Positions 9,988 to 18,769 of a DNA stretch of 37,890 nt are shown in pieces (within the stretch, counting starts at the first letter, position 1; each line of letters starts with the position of its first letter). The translations under genes were made by a program, and so were the position numbers. Source of the stretch: JBCBSS01 sp039819065 (GTDB lineage: Bacteria; Bacteroidota; Bacteroidia; Cytophagales; Cyclobacteriaceae). The stretch spans positions 1-37,890 of the forward strand of contig JBCBSS010000073.1 in assembly GCA_039819065.1 (NCBI GenBank). Reading direction: 5' to 3'. The notes under the pieces were generated by a model. That model was not told where the DNA came from. It saw only the letters and a list, made by a program, of their open reading frames with translations, and searched no databases.

Positions 9988-10413
9988 ATGAATAAAGTAT
10001 CTATGAATCAGGTGGTGGGCGTATTTACTGCCCGCGTCCTGATTGGTTTAATCTTCTTAATGGCCGGAATCGGCAAAGTCTTCAAGATCGGGGTAGAAAA
10101 CATGTACAATGGATACTTCAAATCCCTGATGAAAGATACTTTTCTGCCGGACTTTCTATTGAAAGCCACGGCCTATTACACATCTTATATCGAATTGATT
10201 GCCGGTGCCCTCCTCGTTATGGGGCTTTTCAGGGATTATGCACTTTACGCGCTAGCCTCGGTACTGATTATCGTTACCTTCGGGCATGGACTGGCAGAAC
10301 CTATCTGGGACATTGGAGGCGTGGTTATGCGTTCTATTCTGCTCATAACGGTGCTTTTGCTCCCTAAGGCATGGGATCAATGGACTTTAGATCATAAACT
10401 CCTGAAGCGATAA
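9988..10413 (+). CDS. DoxX-like integral membrane protein
   Basis: 141 residues with four predicted transmembrane helices. The first helix carries ARVLIGLIFLMAGIGKVFKI, the usual R-x-x-x-x-x-x-F-x-x-x-G-x-x-K pattern of DoxX/DoxD/MauE-like proteins, and the third and fourth are short and hydrophobic. Such proteins sit in the inner membrane and are linked to quinone or thiol redox chemistry, but function varies. It lies 65 bases after the barrel gene and 39 before the DUF547 gene in the same direction. A 5-bp hairpin CGGAA/TTCCG (9966-9981) precedes the ATG. Confidence 0.78.
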   Translation: MNKVSMNQVVGVFTARVLIGLIFLMAGIGKVFKIGVENMYNGYFKSLMKDTFLPDFLLKATAYYTSYIELIAGALLVMGLFRDYALYALASVLIIVTFGHGLAEPIWDIGGVVMRSILLITVLLLPKAWDQWTLDHKLLKR

Positions 10414-10452
10414 GTCCAGGATTACCTAACCTCCCATTTTATCTAGCTTTCC

Positions 10453-11124
10453 TTGGATTCATTTTTTGACCACCAACAGTTTTCCAGACATATGAAAATC
10501 GAGGTTTTGAATTACCACCAGGGTAATGCAATTGATCAAAAGCGCTTGCTTAACTACAAGTCTCAGCTTTCTGCCATAAATCTTGATCGGCTCATCAGCA
10601 ATACTGAAAAGATCGCTTTTTGGATCAACGTATATAATGGGCTGACTAACTATTTCATCATTGAGAATGGCATAGCAGAAACCGTGTGGGAGAATAAAAC
10701 CTTCTTCTCTGGCCAGTTTGTAGAGATAGGACGTTTTGAGCTGTCGTTGGATGATATAGAGCATGGCATATTGCGAAGGAACCGCCCAAGGAGAAACAAG
10801 CAAACTCAATTGGCAGAGGACGATCCAAAAATGACTCTGATGCCCGATCAATTTGATGACCGCATTCATTTCGCCTTGAACTGTGGAAGCCAATCTTGCC
10901 CACCGGTAGCCTACTATGGTGCGGCCAAACTAGAAGAACAGCTAGAGGTGGCTGAAGATAATTTTGTGCAGCAGGAATTTGAACTCGATTGGAGCGACCA
11001 TACTGTAACCTGCTCTCAGTTGTTTGTCTGGTACCGGCATGATTTCGAAGGGCACTATCTCGATGACCCGGCCATCGCTGACTTCACAATAATTGAAAAG
11101 CCTTATTCGTGGAAGGTTGGTTGA
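10453..11124 (+). CDS. DUF547 domain protein
   Basis: 223 residues from a TTG start, or 210 from the ATG at 10492. An in-frame TAG at 10444-10446 rules out anything much longer. The DUF547 hallmarks are both present: AFWINVYNGLT (about 55-65) and FALNCGSQSCPP (about 140-151), with Cys144 and Cys149. There is no signal peptide, although many relatives are exported. The biochemical role of DUF547 is not established; the paired cysteines and neighbouring DoxX-like gene would fit a thiol/redox setting, but that is only inference. Confidence 0.82.
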   Translation: MDSFFDHQQFSRHMKIEVLNYHQGNAIDQKRLLNYKSQLSAINLDRLISNTEKIAFWINVYNGLTNYFIIENGIAETVWENKTFFSGQFVEIGRFELSLDDIEHGILRRNRPRRNKQTQLAEDDPKMTLMPDQFDDRIHFALNCGSQSCPPVAYYGAAKLEEQLEVAEDNFVQQEFELDWSDHTVTCSQLFVWYRHDFEGHYLDDPAIADFTIIEKPYSWKVG

Positions 11125-11264
11125 TTATACTATTATAAAAGGAAGCGAAATAAACTGTTAATCGACCAGATCGGTCATTCCGAGACTTAATACTTTAGTT
11201 TCAACTACACAAAATTGGATGACGTTGGTCGAAATCATTTGGCAGTTCTGTTGTTCTGGGGAGT

Positions 11265-11286
11265 TTCCCCCTAATGTTAGGGGGAA
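11265..11286. repeat. Palindrome (hairpin without T-run)
   Basis: Arms TTCCCCCTAA and TTAGGGGGAA are perfect inverted copies around TG. No T-run follows on either strand, so it is not a classical terminator; it could be a structured part of the transcript ending at the strong terminator 100 bases downstream, or a protein-binding palindrome. Confidence 0.6.
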
Positions 11287-11386
11287 TACAAGGGGGTAAG
11301 AGTAGCAAAGGTTTTTAGCGCATTATAAAAACACGTCATAAGCAAGGAATCTTATTGGCTATGAAATGATTTTGAACAGAAGGAAG

Positions 11387-11424
11387 AGTAACGAGGTAAC
11401 TCCAAGTTACCTCGTTACTTTTTT
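11387..11424 (+). terminator. Strong rho-independent terminator (rightward)
   Basis: A perfect 15-bp stem, arms 11387-11401 and 11405-11419 (AGTAACGAGGTAACT and its complement), with a CCA loop, runs straight into six Ts. It works for rightward transcripts only. It lies 262 bases beyond the DUF547 stop, unusually far for the 3' end of that operon. Confidence 0.88.
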
Positions 11425-11534
11425 GCTATTATCCGCTATAGACTCTTAAGCTCCGGGTAGCTTTTTCGTCCATTATCGCCGCGATAGAACCGAAACCATA
11501 CTTCAATTTATTTCTATCTACTTCTATTTACTTC

Positions 11535-11562
11535 TTCTAACTCCTAACTTCTAATTTCCAAC
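11535..11562. repeat. Four heptamer tandem units (consensus TTCTAAC)
   Basis: Units TTCTAAC, TCCTAAC, TTCTAAT and TTCCAAC follow each other with a 7-bp period. Similar pyrimidine-rich text (TTCTATCTAYTTCTAYTTA-like) lies just upstream (11510-11534) and again at 23728-23757, so this belongs to an interspersed low-complexity element. Confidence 0.6.
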
Positions 11563-11672
11563 TTCTTTTATTGACTGGATTGCTTCGTTGTGCCTCCTCG
11601 CAATGACAGCCAGAATTACTTTTTCCTGGTACACAGTCTTACTTCTTTTGTCTTAAATCTTATGTCTCAAAA

Positions 11673-14057
11673 TCAAAAATCGATCACCAAACCAATCGTA
11701 GGAATCACCGTACTATTGTCGATGTCCTGAATTTCGACTACTGTTTGAGGCTGGATGATATTGCCATTGTCATCGCGATTAAGCCCGAAGGTAGGAGGGT
11801 TTGGTATTTCGCTGCCCAATAAATTCTCAACCTCGAAGAAGACATCGAATGTCCAATTAGGGAAGTTCCATTTCTTATCAATTCGGATATCGATCGCATT
11901 GAAAACATCCAACCTTTCATTGCCGAGTCGCTCATAGTCAAAAATGATAGCAGGGTAGTTGGCGTTGGTAGCTTCGAGATCAACAGGTGCGAAAGGTGTA
12001 CTGCCCAGGTAACGCATACGCAAGCCGAGCTCCCAGTTTCTAGGCAACTTATAACCGCCTGTGAAGGTCAATAAATGACGATTGTCCCATACAGATGGAA
12101 TGAAATTATCTTGATCGAATCCTGTGTACTCGCTTTTATAAAGTGTGTAAGCCAGAATACCGTAGAAGTTCTTGCTTAACTTTTGCTGGATTAACAGCTC
12201 AAGGCCGTAAGTTCTACCCAAACCTACGCTCTCAATATCTTCATTACCAAGTACCTCGAAATCACCTCCTAAGTTGGCCAGCGATACACTATCTATGCGA
12301 GATACCGGATAGTTCTCATAGCGTTTGTAGAAACCTTCCAGTGTGATTCTGGTAGATGACCTTGGTAAGAATTCAAGCCCTGCCACCAAATGGTCACTTT
12401 GTATATACTCAGCATCCTGATTGGGGAAGTTGCCATTATTATCCTGGAAGCCTAAGATCGTATTCGGTGGAATTTTAAAGTAACGTCCGACAGAAGCATT
12501 GGCTGTCCAGCGACCTGATTCGTCCAGTTTGTAAGCCAAAGCTAGGCGAGGAGAGAAGGTTCTGAAGATGTTATTGCCATCCTCGGTGAAGCTGTTGCCG
12601 TCGAACCTGATTCCGAAAGATGGTGTGAAACGTCCTTTTAAGAAGGGCCGGGAAACTTGTCCAAACAAGCCGTAGCGAACGAAATTATTTTCCGACTGAA
12701 AAGTGAAGCCATCAACCAAATCAATGGTGTTATTCTCATATGCTACATTCTGAAAAAGAAAACCGCTGGTTATCGTCCAATCTCCGTTGAATTTGGTCAA
12801 TTCATATCTCAGCTTGTTTTCTAACTCTCTGGAATCATTCTGAAAGAATATGTCGGTTTGATTTTCATTGTCCCTGAATCGCGTAAACTCATTTCGCAAA
12901 AGGTTAGAACTCAAGGTTGTACGCATGAAACCCGAGCCATTTTTGAAACGGCGTTTCCAACTTATACCGGCCGTATTGGTGCGTTGTTGGATGACAGGAA
13001 CCTGATCAAGGTTGGCCTGTTGCTCTGCGTCAATATCATCAGGAATGTTAATGGAAAAATCATCGATAGACCCTAAGCCAATGATATTAAGCTCGTTGTA
13101 GTCATCAATTTTATGATTGATTTTGTATTGGTAGTCCCAATAATCCGGCAAGAAAGGCAAGCCAATGACTTGAAACAGGAATTGCAAATACGAACGCCTT
13201 ACCGATGCTATAAAAGTAGTATTGGCCGTTTCACCATCCTTCTTAAACAAAGGGCCCTCCATGGTCAGCGCCGCCTCACTGGCACTAACCCTGACGTTGG
13301 TTTTGACTTCCCTTGCGTTGCCGGTGCGTTGGTCAAACTGGAGCACCCCTGAGAGTACATTATCATATTGCGCACCAAAGGCACTACTAGTCAGTGTTAC
13401 GCCTTCAAAGAAAGAAACATTCAAGAGTCCGACAGGGCCTCCTGCGCTACCCTGGGTAGCAAAGTGATTGATATTGGGTATTTCCACGCCGTCCAGAAAA
13501 TAGACATTTTCGTTCGGGGCACCTCCTCTGATGATCACATCGTTACGGAAACCACCCACCGAGCTGGACACCCCAGGCAATGATTGTACAACTTTGGCGA
13601 TGTCATTGTTGCCACCGGGATAAGTAGCAATTTCTTCTTGTGTCAGCCTTTGAATAGACAAAGGTGTTTCATTTAGCTTTTCGAAAGGACTTGCCTGCAC
13701 AACAACTTCACCGAGCTGTTCCAGCGCTTCCTTGAGTTCGAAGTTCAGGTCAGGATTACCTCCTGAACGCACCACAATATTATACCTGGTAATGCTTTGA
13801 TAGCCTATATAAGAGGCAATGACATTGTACGAACCTGCAGGAATGTCATTGATGATATAATTCCCTTCAAGATCAGTAACAGCACCCATGCTCGTACCAT
13901 CTACCAACACATTCACTCCTATCAGCTCTTCGCCGGTTTTACTATCAGTGACTTTACCGGCTATTTTACCGGTGTTTTGTGCGTAAATGGTAGCAGCGGT
14001 CAATGACAGTAAGGCTACTAAAATCGTTTTACTACAAATTTGTTTTAAGTTGATCAT
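11673..14057 (-). CDS. TonB-dependent outer-membrane receptor with CarboxypepD_reg-like domain
   Basis: 794 residues. A signal peptide ends near IYAQ (about residue 26). Residues about 29-112 are the carboxypeptidase-regulatory-like domain usual in Bacteroidota (GKIAGKVTDSKTGEELIGVN). The plug follows (about 125-235; DVIIRGGAPNENVYFLDGVE), then the 22-strand barrel, ending in the typical terminal Phe (IGLVIDF). There is no SusD partner, so a SusC/D glycan system is unlikely; a siderophore, metal or small-molecule ligand is more likely. A divergent MarR gene starts 83 bases away and may control it. Confidence 0.92.
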   Translation of the reverse strand: MINLKQICSKTILVALLSLTAATIYAQNTGKIAGKVTDSKTGEELIGVNVLVDGTSMGAVTDLEGNYIINDIPAGSYNVIASYIGYQSITRYNIVVRSGGNPDLNFELKEALEQLGEVVVQASPFEKLNETPLSIQRLTQEEIATYPGGNNDIAKVVQSLPGVSSSVGGFRNDVIIRGGAPNENVYFLDGVEIPNINHFATQGSAGGPVGLLNVSFFEGVTLTSSAFGAQYDNVLSGVLQFDQRTGNAREVKTNVRVSASEAALTMEGPLFKKDGETANTTFIASVRRSYLQFLFQVIGLPFLPDYWDYQYKINHKIDDYNELNIIGLGSIDDFSINIPDDIDAEQQANLDQVPVIQQRTNTAGISWKRRFKNGSGFMRTTLSSNLLRNEFTRFRDNENQTDIFFQNDSRELENKLRYELTKFNGDWTITSGFLFQNVAYENNTIDLVDGFTFQSENNFVRYGLFGQVSRPFLKGRFTPSFGIRFDGNSFTEDGNNIFRTFSPRLALAYKLDESGRWTANASVGRYFKIPPNTILGFQDNNGNFPNQDAEYIQSDHLVAGLEFLPRSSTRITLEGFYKRYENYPVSRIDSVSLANLGGDFEVLGNEDIESVGLGRTYGLELLIQQKLSKNFYGILAYTLYKSEYTGFDQDNFIPSVWDNRHLLTFTGGYKLPRNWELGLRMRYLGSTPFAPVDLEATNANYPAIIFDYERLGNERLDVFNAIDIRIDKKWNFPNWTFDVFFEVENLLGSEIPNPPTFGLNRDDNGNIIQPQTVVEIQDIDNSTVIPTIGLVIDF

Positions 14058-14108
14058 TTTTATTTCGGATTTGTAGTGAAAACAGAATTACTACAACTTT
14101 GTTTTATA
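14031..14108. promoter_or_regulatory. Repeated ACTACAA half-sites (candidate MarR operator)
   Basis: An inverted pair TTGTAGT (14071-14077) / ACTACAA (14090-14096) lies in the 83-base gap between the divergent receptor and MarR genes. A third half-site at 14031-14037 lies in the first codons of the receptor gene; it and the one at 14090 are embedded in matching 19-nt stretches (14031-14049 and 14090-14108, 16 of 19 identical). This pattern is what an autoregulated divergent operator looks like, though binding is not shown. Confidence 0.45.
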
Positions 14109-14140
14109 TTTAGAATAAAAATTACAAAATCATAATATTT

Positions 14141-14833
14141 ATGACTGAAGGTGAGCACATTGTAGAGTTGTTGAGTCATTGGGTAACCTTTTCCAAGAGT
14201 TACGACGGAGGTGATGTAAAAAGTTTTTCTCAATGGCTCTATCATCAAAAAAATAACGATAGTCCAGAACCTACAACCGAGGAAGGCTCCAAAGGTTTTG
14301 ATGAAGTTTTCGAAGAACGCGTAAGACTGGAAGAAGGTGAAACTGGTGCTATTGACCTGGAAATGTCAATAGGGGTGTTATGGGGTAGATTGATACGCTT
14401 TACTCATTTATTGACAAAAAGAACCTTCAAGGACGTTCCCATCAGATCATTCGAAGATTTCGGTATTCTAAGGTATGTACAATACCTGAAGTCACCGACC
14501 AAATCAGAACTGGTAGAATTATCGCTTCTGGAAGCCAGTACATGCTTCGAAGTGATCAAGCGATTGATCAAATTGGAACTGTTGACCGAAAAGGTCGATG
14601 ACAATGATAAGAGATCAAGAAGGGTAGAGTTGACAACTAAAGGTCAGCAACTGATCGACCAATTAATGCCCGCCATCGACCTGACTGCGAAACTAACAGT
14701 AGGTGATTTGAGCAAAGAGGAGAAGTTATTGACAGTGCAAATCTTTCGGAAATTGGATGCATTTCATAGCAAGATTCACAAAGATCATCCCGAAGAAAGC
14801 CTGGAAGAGTTAAAGAAGCTTATTGAAGAATAA
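14141..14833 (+). CDS. MarR-family transcriptional regulator
   Basis: 230 residues, longer than the usual 140-170 because of an N-terminal ~85-residue extension rich in charged residues. The winged helix occupies about 115-195: helix-turn-helix SPTKSELVELSLLEAST, recognition helix FEVIKRLIKLELLTEK, and the wing D-D-N-D-K-R-S-R-R-V-E-L-T, which is the MarR signature. Divergence from the TonB receptor and shared half-sites suggest it controls that receptor and itself. Its stop is only 8 bases from the convergent gene. Confidence 0.85.
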   Translation: MTEGEHIVELLSHWVTFSKSYDGGDVKSFSQWLYHQKNNDSPEPTTEEGSKGFDEVFEERVRLEEGETGAIDLEMSIGVLWGRLIRFTHLLTKRTFKDVPIRSFEDFGILRYVQYLKSPTKSELVELSLLEASTCFEVIKRLIKLELLTEKVDDNDKRSRRVELTTKGQQLIDQLMPAIDLTAKLTVGDLSKEEKLLTVQIFRKLDAFHSKIHKDHPEESLEELKKLIEE

Positions 14834-14841
14834 CGCCGCTA

Positions 14842-16020
14842 TTATTTGATTTCGAATGCTAACGTGATGAATTTCTTCTCTGTGGTTGGGGAAGCCTGCT
14901 TGGTCAGGTCTGTATCAAAAAGCCTATTCAGGTTATTGCCAGCGAGGTCTTCTAGCCTCGTGCTGATTTGTAACTGATATTTGCCACGCTTCCAGGCTGA
15001 AGATGGGGTGAACTTCCAAATGGTTTCATCCCGCTTCAATGTCACCTCTCCATCCACTTTGTTATCCTTTTGATCGAGAATGATGATAGAACGGCTCAGC
15101 AGTGCATGGTCCATTGATTCAGGGAACCTGATTTGCATTGGAGCACTCGTGCCGGACTGTGGCGTCTCAATGCGCCAATCGTTAGGCGAAGGCGTTTTGC
15201 GATCACTGGCTATTACTGTGAAAGGTTTTGTAAACGGCTCTACAATCGCCCTGCCATATACATCCTTTATGTCCGTATTAATTTCCAATCTATAATCATT
15301 GCCTTCCTGAAGTGGCAACCCTAGTTGCTCATTTGGCGATAAGTCTCTCTTGATTCTACCCGGATCAAACCAGATCGTCAGCCGCTTTTGCTCTCTATCC
15401 CAAAGCTCTTGTTTGATCTTAAGAAATGGCACCGCCACTTCTTGGTTTTCCTGGTCTATGATTCTAATGTGGTCATAAACCTGCCCGATGCGGATTGGAT
15501 TGGAGAAGTAAATATAAAGCTTCAATTGGTTCATAGGAAGCTCTCCGGTGCTGGGATAAACTGCCTCTACCTTTGTAGCTGGGATATGGCTTACTTCCGG
15601 CACATCGAATTTAATATTCAGGAAAGCTTCGCTTTGTAAAAGCGCTGGGGCTTCTCCGGTGATTGAATAAAGCATAGGTAAATTGAACCTTGCGACGTAA
15701 GAAGCGCCTTCTGTAAAGGGGAACCTGGGCCTGAAAACGATCAGATCTTCTTCTACCAGGTACTTGCCGAGCATAGAGGGGAAGTCTTCAGAAGAAGGAA
15801 TTTTATCACCAAAATAAACTGAGAAAACCCCTTTCCAACCGTCTTCATCCAAGTCGGCTTCATTGATTTGCGAGAGCGTAAATCGATCCAATCCTTTGAC
15901 GATTAAATGCCCATAGAATTTATCGGTTGGATTGGTCACGAACTCCAAAGCAACTTTCTGTTGTCCTTTAGCAAGTGAATTACATACCAATAAAAAGCAT
16001 ATTAATAAATATCGGTACAT
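14842..16020 (-). CDS. Exported protein with Ig-like (SbsA-type) domains
   Basis: 392 residues with signal peptide ending near AKGQ (about residue 19). It contains at least two Big_5/SbsA-type Ig-like domains: EVSHIPATKVEAVYPSTGEL begins one around 140, and a second around 280-370 contains IRFPESMDHALL and ends in DLAGNNLNR. Between them the text LTIWFDPGRIKRDL fits the domain in which 'size of the post-operation extremum' strands pair. No enzymatic motif is seen; a surface or periplasmic structural role is likely. It stands alone on the minus strand. Confidence 0.65.
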   Translation of the reverse strand: MYRYLLICFLLVCNSLAKGQQKVALEFVTNPTDKFYGHLIVKGLDRFTLSQINEADLDEDGWKGVFSVYFGDKIPSSEDFPSMLGKYLVEEDLIVFRPRFPFTEGASYVARFNLPMLYSITGEAPALLQSEAFLNIKFDVPEVSHIPATKVEAVYPSTGELPMNQLKLYIYFSNPIRIGQVYDHIRIIDQENQEVAVPFLKIKQELWDREQKRLTIWFDPGRIKRDLSPNEQLGLPLQEGNDYRLEINTDIKDVYGRAIVEPFTKPFTVIASDRKTPSPNDWRIETPQSGTSAPMQIRFPESMDHALLSRSIIILDQKDNKVDGEVTLKRDETIWKFTPSSAWKRGKYQLQISTRLEDLAGNNLNRLFDTDLTKQASPTTEKKFITLAFEIK

Positions 16021-16162
16021 GATCAGATCATCTGGAAATCAAACGGCTTAAATTTATATAGAATCCATCAATTAATTACACGTAAATTGCCTGTTTGGTA
16101 CTGATTATCAGACACTTACTTTCTGCTCTCGTGTAAAAGACTCATGGACTCCAGGTAATAAA

Positions 16163-16190
16163 AGAAGAGCGCCCTAAAAGGAACGCTCCT
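16163..16190 (-). terminator. Probable terminator of the leftward propeller-like gene
   Basis: Read leftward, GAGCG...CGCTC arms with inner C-G pairs enclose a T-rich loop and are followed by CTTCTTTTATT. The stem is imperfect and the T tract interrupted, so efficiency is uncertain. It lies 34 bases past the stop of the gene ending at 16224. Confidence 0.45.
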
Positions 16191-16223
16191 CTCCAAACAT
16201 AAAAGTGAGGTAACCAATGATCT

Positions 16224-17378
16224 TTATAACCATCGTGGCGGATAGGTTACAAGATTCAACGAGCCGTTAGGCATACGTTGTAATGTGAGCAATCCTTCTC
16301 CATAATTATCAATCTGGGTGATGCCCACTCTTGATAGAACGTCATGAGGCAGCCCTGAAGTATACTGGCCGTCCTCTAATGGTGAAGTAATTGCTTTTTG
16401 TTTGGCTATATCTTCCGGATCTATTCGAATCAGTGCTTTTGACATGTTGGACATGACGATATAATCCTTTCCATTCTTCTTGTAGGAAACAATATCAACT
16501 GGCATATTACCGGCTCCAAATTCTGCCAAAGTTTTACTCTTCACGTGCTCACCATTTTTCAACGATGAAATAGGAATGCTCACAAACGGGGTGCAGGTAT
16601 AAGAAGCGAGCAGGTATTTTTCGCCATTGAGTTCATAAGGCAGTAATGTTCTGATCGGCGCCTCCGTTTCAGACTTGGCATGAGCGATGTGCCAGACCTC
16701 AACAGTGGTATTACTGGCATCGTCTTTAAATGGGAAAGACATCACTTTCAGTGAAGAAGCAAATTCCTCATTGGAAAGACCTGCCACATATAGTTTGCCG
16801 TCAGCATAGCCAATATCGGTGATGGCCTCTGTGCGGATGTCGGTCTTTCTCCAACGATGCTTACCTCCTTCAGTCACCTTTGGCAGTTTCCCAATAGAAT
16901 GGCTGACATTGTCTAAAGCCACTTCCTGCATTTTACCTTCCGCATCAATTCTGATTAGGATATTAGCGTCAGCGATATCGTTGGGAAGCCTCCAAAAGCC
17001 CAATTCATTGGCATCAGCTTTTGATACGGCCAGGTAAACATGCTTAGAGATAGGGTTTACGGCCATATCATGTATGATCACACCATCGGCATCGGTACCC
17101 AACATGCTGGCTAGTTTGCCTTCAACATCCGCCAATTGGAAAGGTTTATCAACTTTCTTTTCAGTGCGGTCGTTGAGGTCAAGTGCTACGACGCTGCCAC
17201 TTCTGGCATCGCCAATAAACAGTATGCCTTCCGGCCCGAAGGTAATCACACTAAAAGATTGTATCGATACTTTACCCTTGACGAAGTCTTTGGTGAGCAT
17301 CTCGTATTCTGGGGTGCCCGCTTGGCTAGTACTCCAGGCAAGACATACCGCGAAACATACAAGTAATAGCTTTTTCAT
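16224..17378 (-). CDS. Secreted beta-propeller-like protein of unknown function
   Basis: 384 residues with a clear signal peptide ending STSQA-G (about residue 20). The mature part is repetitive beta text: GPEGILFIGDARSGSVVALDL, IGYADGKLYVAGLSNEEFAS, YKKNGKDYIVMSNMSKALIRI. This reads like an NHL/WD40-type or esterase-type propeller, but individual blades are degenerate and no catalytic set can be picked. It is likely periplasmic. It is monocistronic, with a possible terminator at 16163-16190. Confidence 0.6.
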   Translation of the reverse strand: MKKLLLVCFAVCLAWSTSQAGTPEYEMLTKDFVKGKVSIQSFSVITFGPEGILFIGDARSGSVVALDLNDRTEKKVDKPFQLADVEGKLASMLGTDADGVIIHDMAVNPISKHVYLAVSKADANELGFWRLPNDIADANILIRIDAEGKMQEVALDNVSHSIGKLPKVTEGGKHRWRKTDIRTEAITDIGYADGKLYVAGLSNEEFASSLKVMSFPFKDDASNTTVEVWHIAHAKSETEAPIRTLLPYELNGEKYLLASYTCTPFVSIPISSLKNGEHVKSKTLAEFGAGNMPVDIVSYKKNGKDYIVMSNMSKALIRIDPEDIAKQKAITSPLEDGQYTSGLPHDVLSRVGITQIDNYGEGLLTLQRMPNGSLNLVTYPPRWL

Positions 17379-17513
17379 GGTATTATGGTTTGGGTGAATA
17401 AAAACTGGTTTATTTAACTGAATTTACGTGTTGCAACTGATATCAGCTGATCCAATCGCAATTAATTAACTCTGGGTAGATATAAACCGTCTTTACGGCT
17501 ACAAATGGTCAAG

Positions 17514-18749
17514 TTATAGAGACGAAATGCCGTTGCAGTGCCTGTTGATCATCTGCCGACTCTGTGTGTTCCCTCTTTCTAAGGCACGATACCAGTCCAT
17601 GCAGGCATTGTGAGTTTCACCCCTGGCCAATTTGAGGTTTCCCCTGGTCAGATAGAGGTCGTTCCTGTCAGGGCGTAATGAGATCGCCCAATTGTAGTCG
17701 GTTAGTGCTTCTTCTGAGTTGCCCAATTCCATATTGGCACGAGCCCGACTCATGAAAACATCAAAGTATAAGTCAGGAACATGTTCTGGTTGGATCACTA
17801 ACTCAAACGCCTCGCCATAGATTTGTGTTTGGTGTTCTTTGAAAATGATTTTGGCCCTATCATAATACCGTATGGCATCATTAGGTTGATTAAGCCTGTC
17901 CATGTATATATCACCGATCTCCATGTTAAGGTCAATGGTTTCCAGGTCCGTACGCATGATAAAGTCAAGTGTAATTACCGCTTTATTATAAAGTGCCAGT
18001 TCTTTCTGGCAAGTGGCAATACGATGATAGACTGATATCCATGGATTCTTTTTAACATCTTTTATAATGTTGAAACCATCTAACGCCTGTTGATACTCAT
18101 GGTTGGCAAATGAGCTTTCAGATACCTGTCTTATATTCTCAATCAACTGATTCCTCGCCACATCGATCTCACCTTCATATGGATATTCCGCTTCCAATTC
18201 GGTGACTGATGTTAAGGCCTCTTCATATTTTTCATCTTGAAATGCCTGCCTGATGTCGGACAATCTCTTCTTGATATCCTCTTTCATGGCAGCGATTTTC
18301 TGCTCCTCTGAGAAACCATCATACCATTGCACACCCATGATGATGGCGGCGATTATCGAGATTACCACAAGTGCGAGAAACTGGTTTTTGAAATACTCCT
18401 TATCGTAAACATAAACCTTACGCTTCTTGTATTTGGGTGCGTTACGCCAATTGTATTTACCGTAGCGGTTATAGACATCTTTTTGTTGTCCGGGGCTACT
18501 TGAGTGAGCTGTTTTTGTATAGATTTCTGTCCGATAGGTATAATTTAGGATAGAATCGTATCGGGCTTTTTTCGCGGTATTTGATAGGGTCTGATAGGCC
18601 TCGTTGACCAATTTGAACTGTTCCTCTGCGTAAGAGTTGCCAGGGTTTTTATCGGGATGGAATTTGATCGCCAGCTTTTTAAAAGCAGCCTTGATGACTT
18701 CCTCGCCACTAGATCGGGGTACACCTAATATTTTGTAGTAGTCCTTCAC
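17514..18749 (-). CDS. J-domain protein with transmembrane helix and TPR repeats
   Basis: 411 residues. A J domain occupies about 1-66 with the HPD tripeptide at 31-33, needed to stimulate Hsp70 ATPase. A basic linker is followed by one transmembrane helix (about 124-143, FLALVVISIIAAIIMGV). The C-terminal ~260 residues contain TPR-like helices (LTDYNWAISLRPDRNDLYLTRGNLKLA). The arrangement predicts a membrane-anchored DnaK co-chaperone that holds clients through TPRs; which side the TPRs face is not certain. It lies 20 bases downstream of the Lgt-like gene in a leftward run, suggesting co-transcription. Confidence 0.85.
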   Translation of the reverse strand: MKDYYKILGVPRSSGEEVIKAAFKKLAIKFHPDKNPGNSYAEEQFKLVNEAYQTLSNTAKKARYDSILNYTYRTEIYTKTAHSSSPGQQKDVYNRYGKYNWRNAPKYKKRKVYVYDKEYFKNQFLALVVISIIAAIIMGVQWYDGFSEEQKIAAMKEDIKKRLSDIRQAFQDEKYEEALTSVTELEAEYPYEGEIDVARNQLIENIRQVSESSFANHEYQQALDGFNIIKDVKKNPWISVYHRIATCQKELALYNKAVITLDFIMRTDLETIDLNMEIGDIYMDRLNQPNDAIRYYDRAKIIFKEHQTQIYGEAFELVIQPEHVPDLYFDVFMSRARANMELGNSEEALTDYNWAISLRPDRNDLYLTRGNLKLARGETHNACMDWYRALERGNTQSRQMINRHCNGISSL

Positions 18750-18769
18750 ATTATGAATATAATGGAAAA

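Larger units (their letters stand above)
11125..11672. other. Non-coding region with palindrome, strong terminator and repeat debris
   Basis: 548 bases without a supported gene. In order it contains a near-perfect palindrome at 11265-11286, a long terminator hairpin at 11387-11424, pyrimidine-rich text with four heptamers of consensus TTCTAAC (11535-11562), and a short element with ATTGC/GCAAT ends (about 11579-11607) of the kind scattered through many genomes. The stretch before the terminator could be a long 3' UTR or an untested small RNA. Confidence 0.6.
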
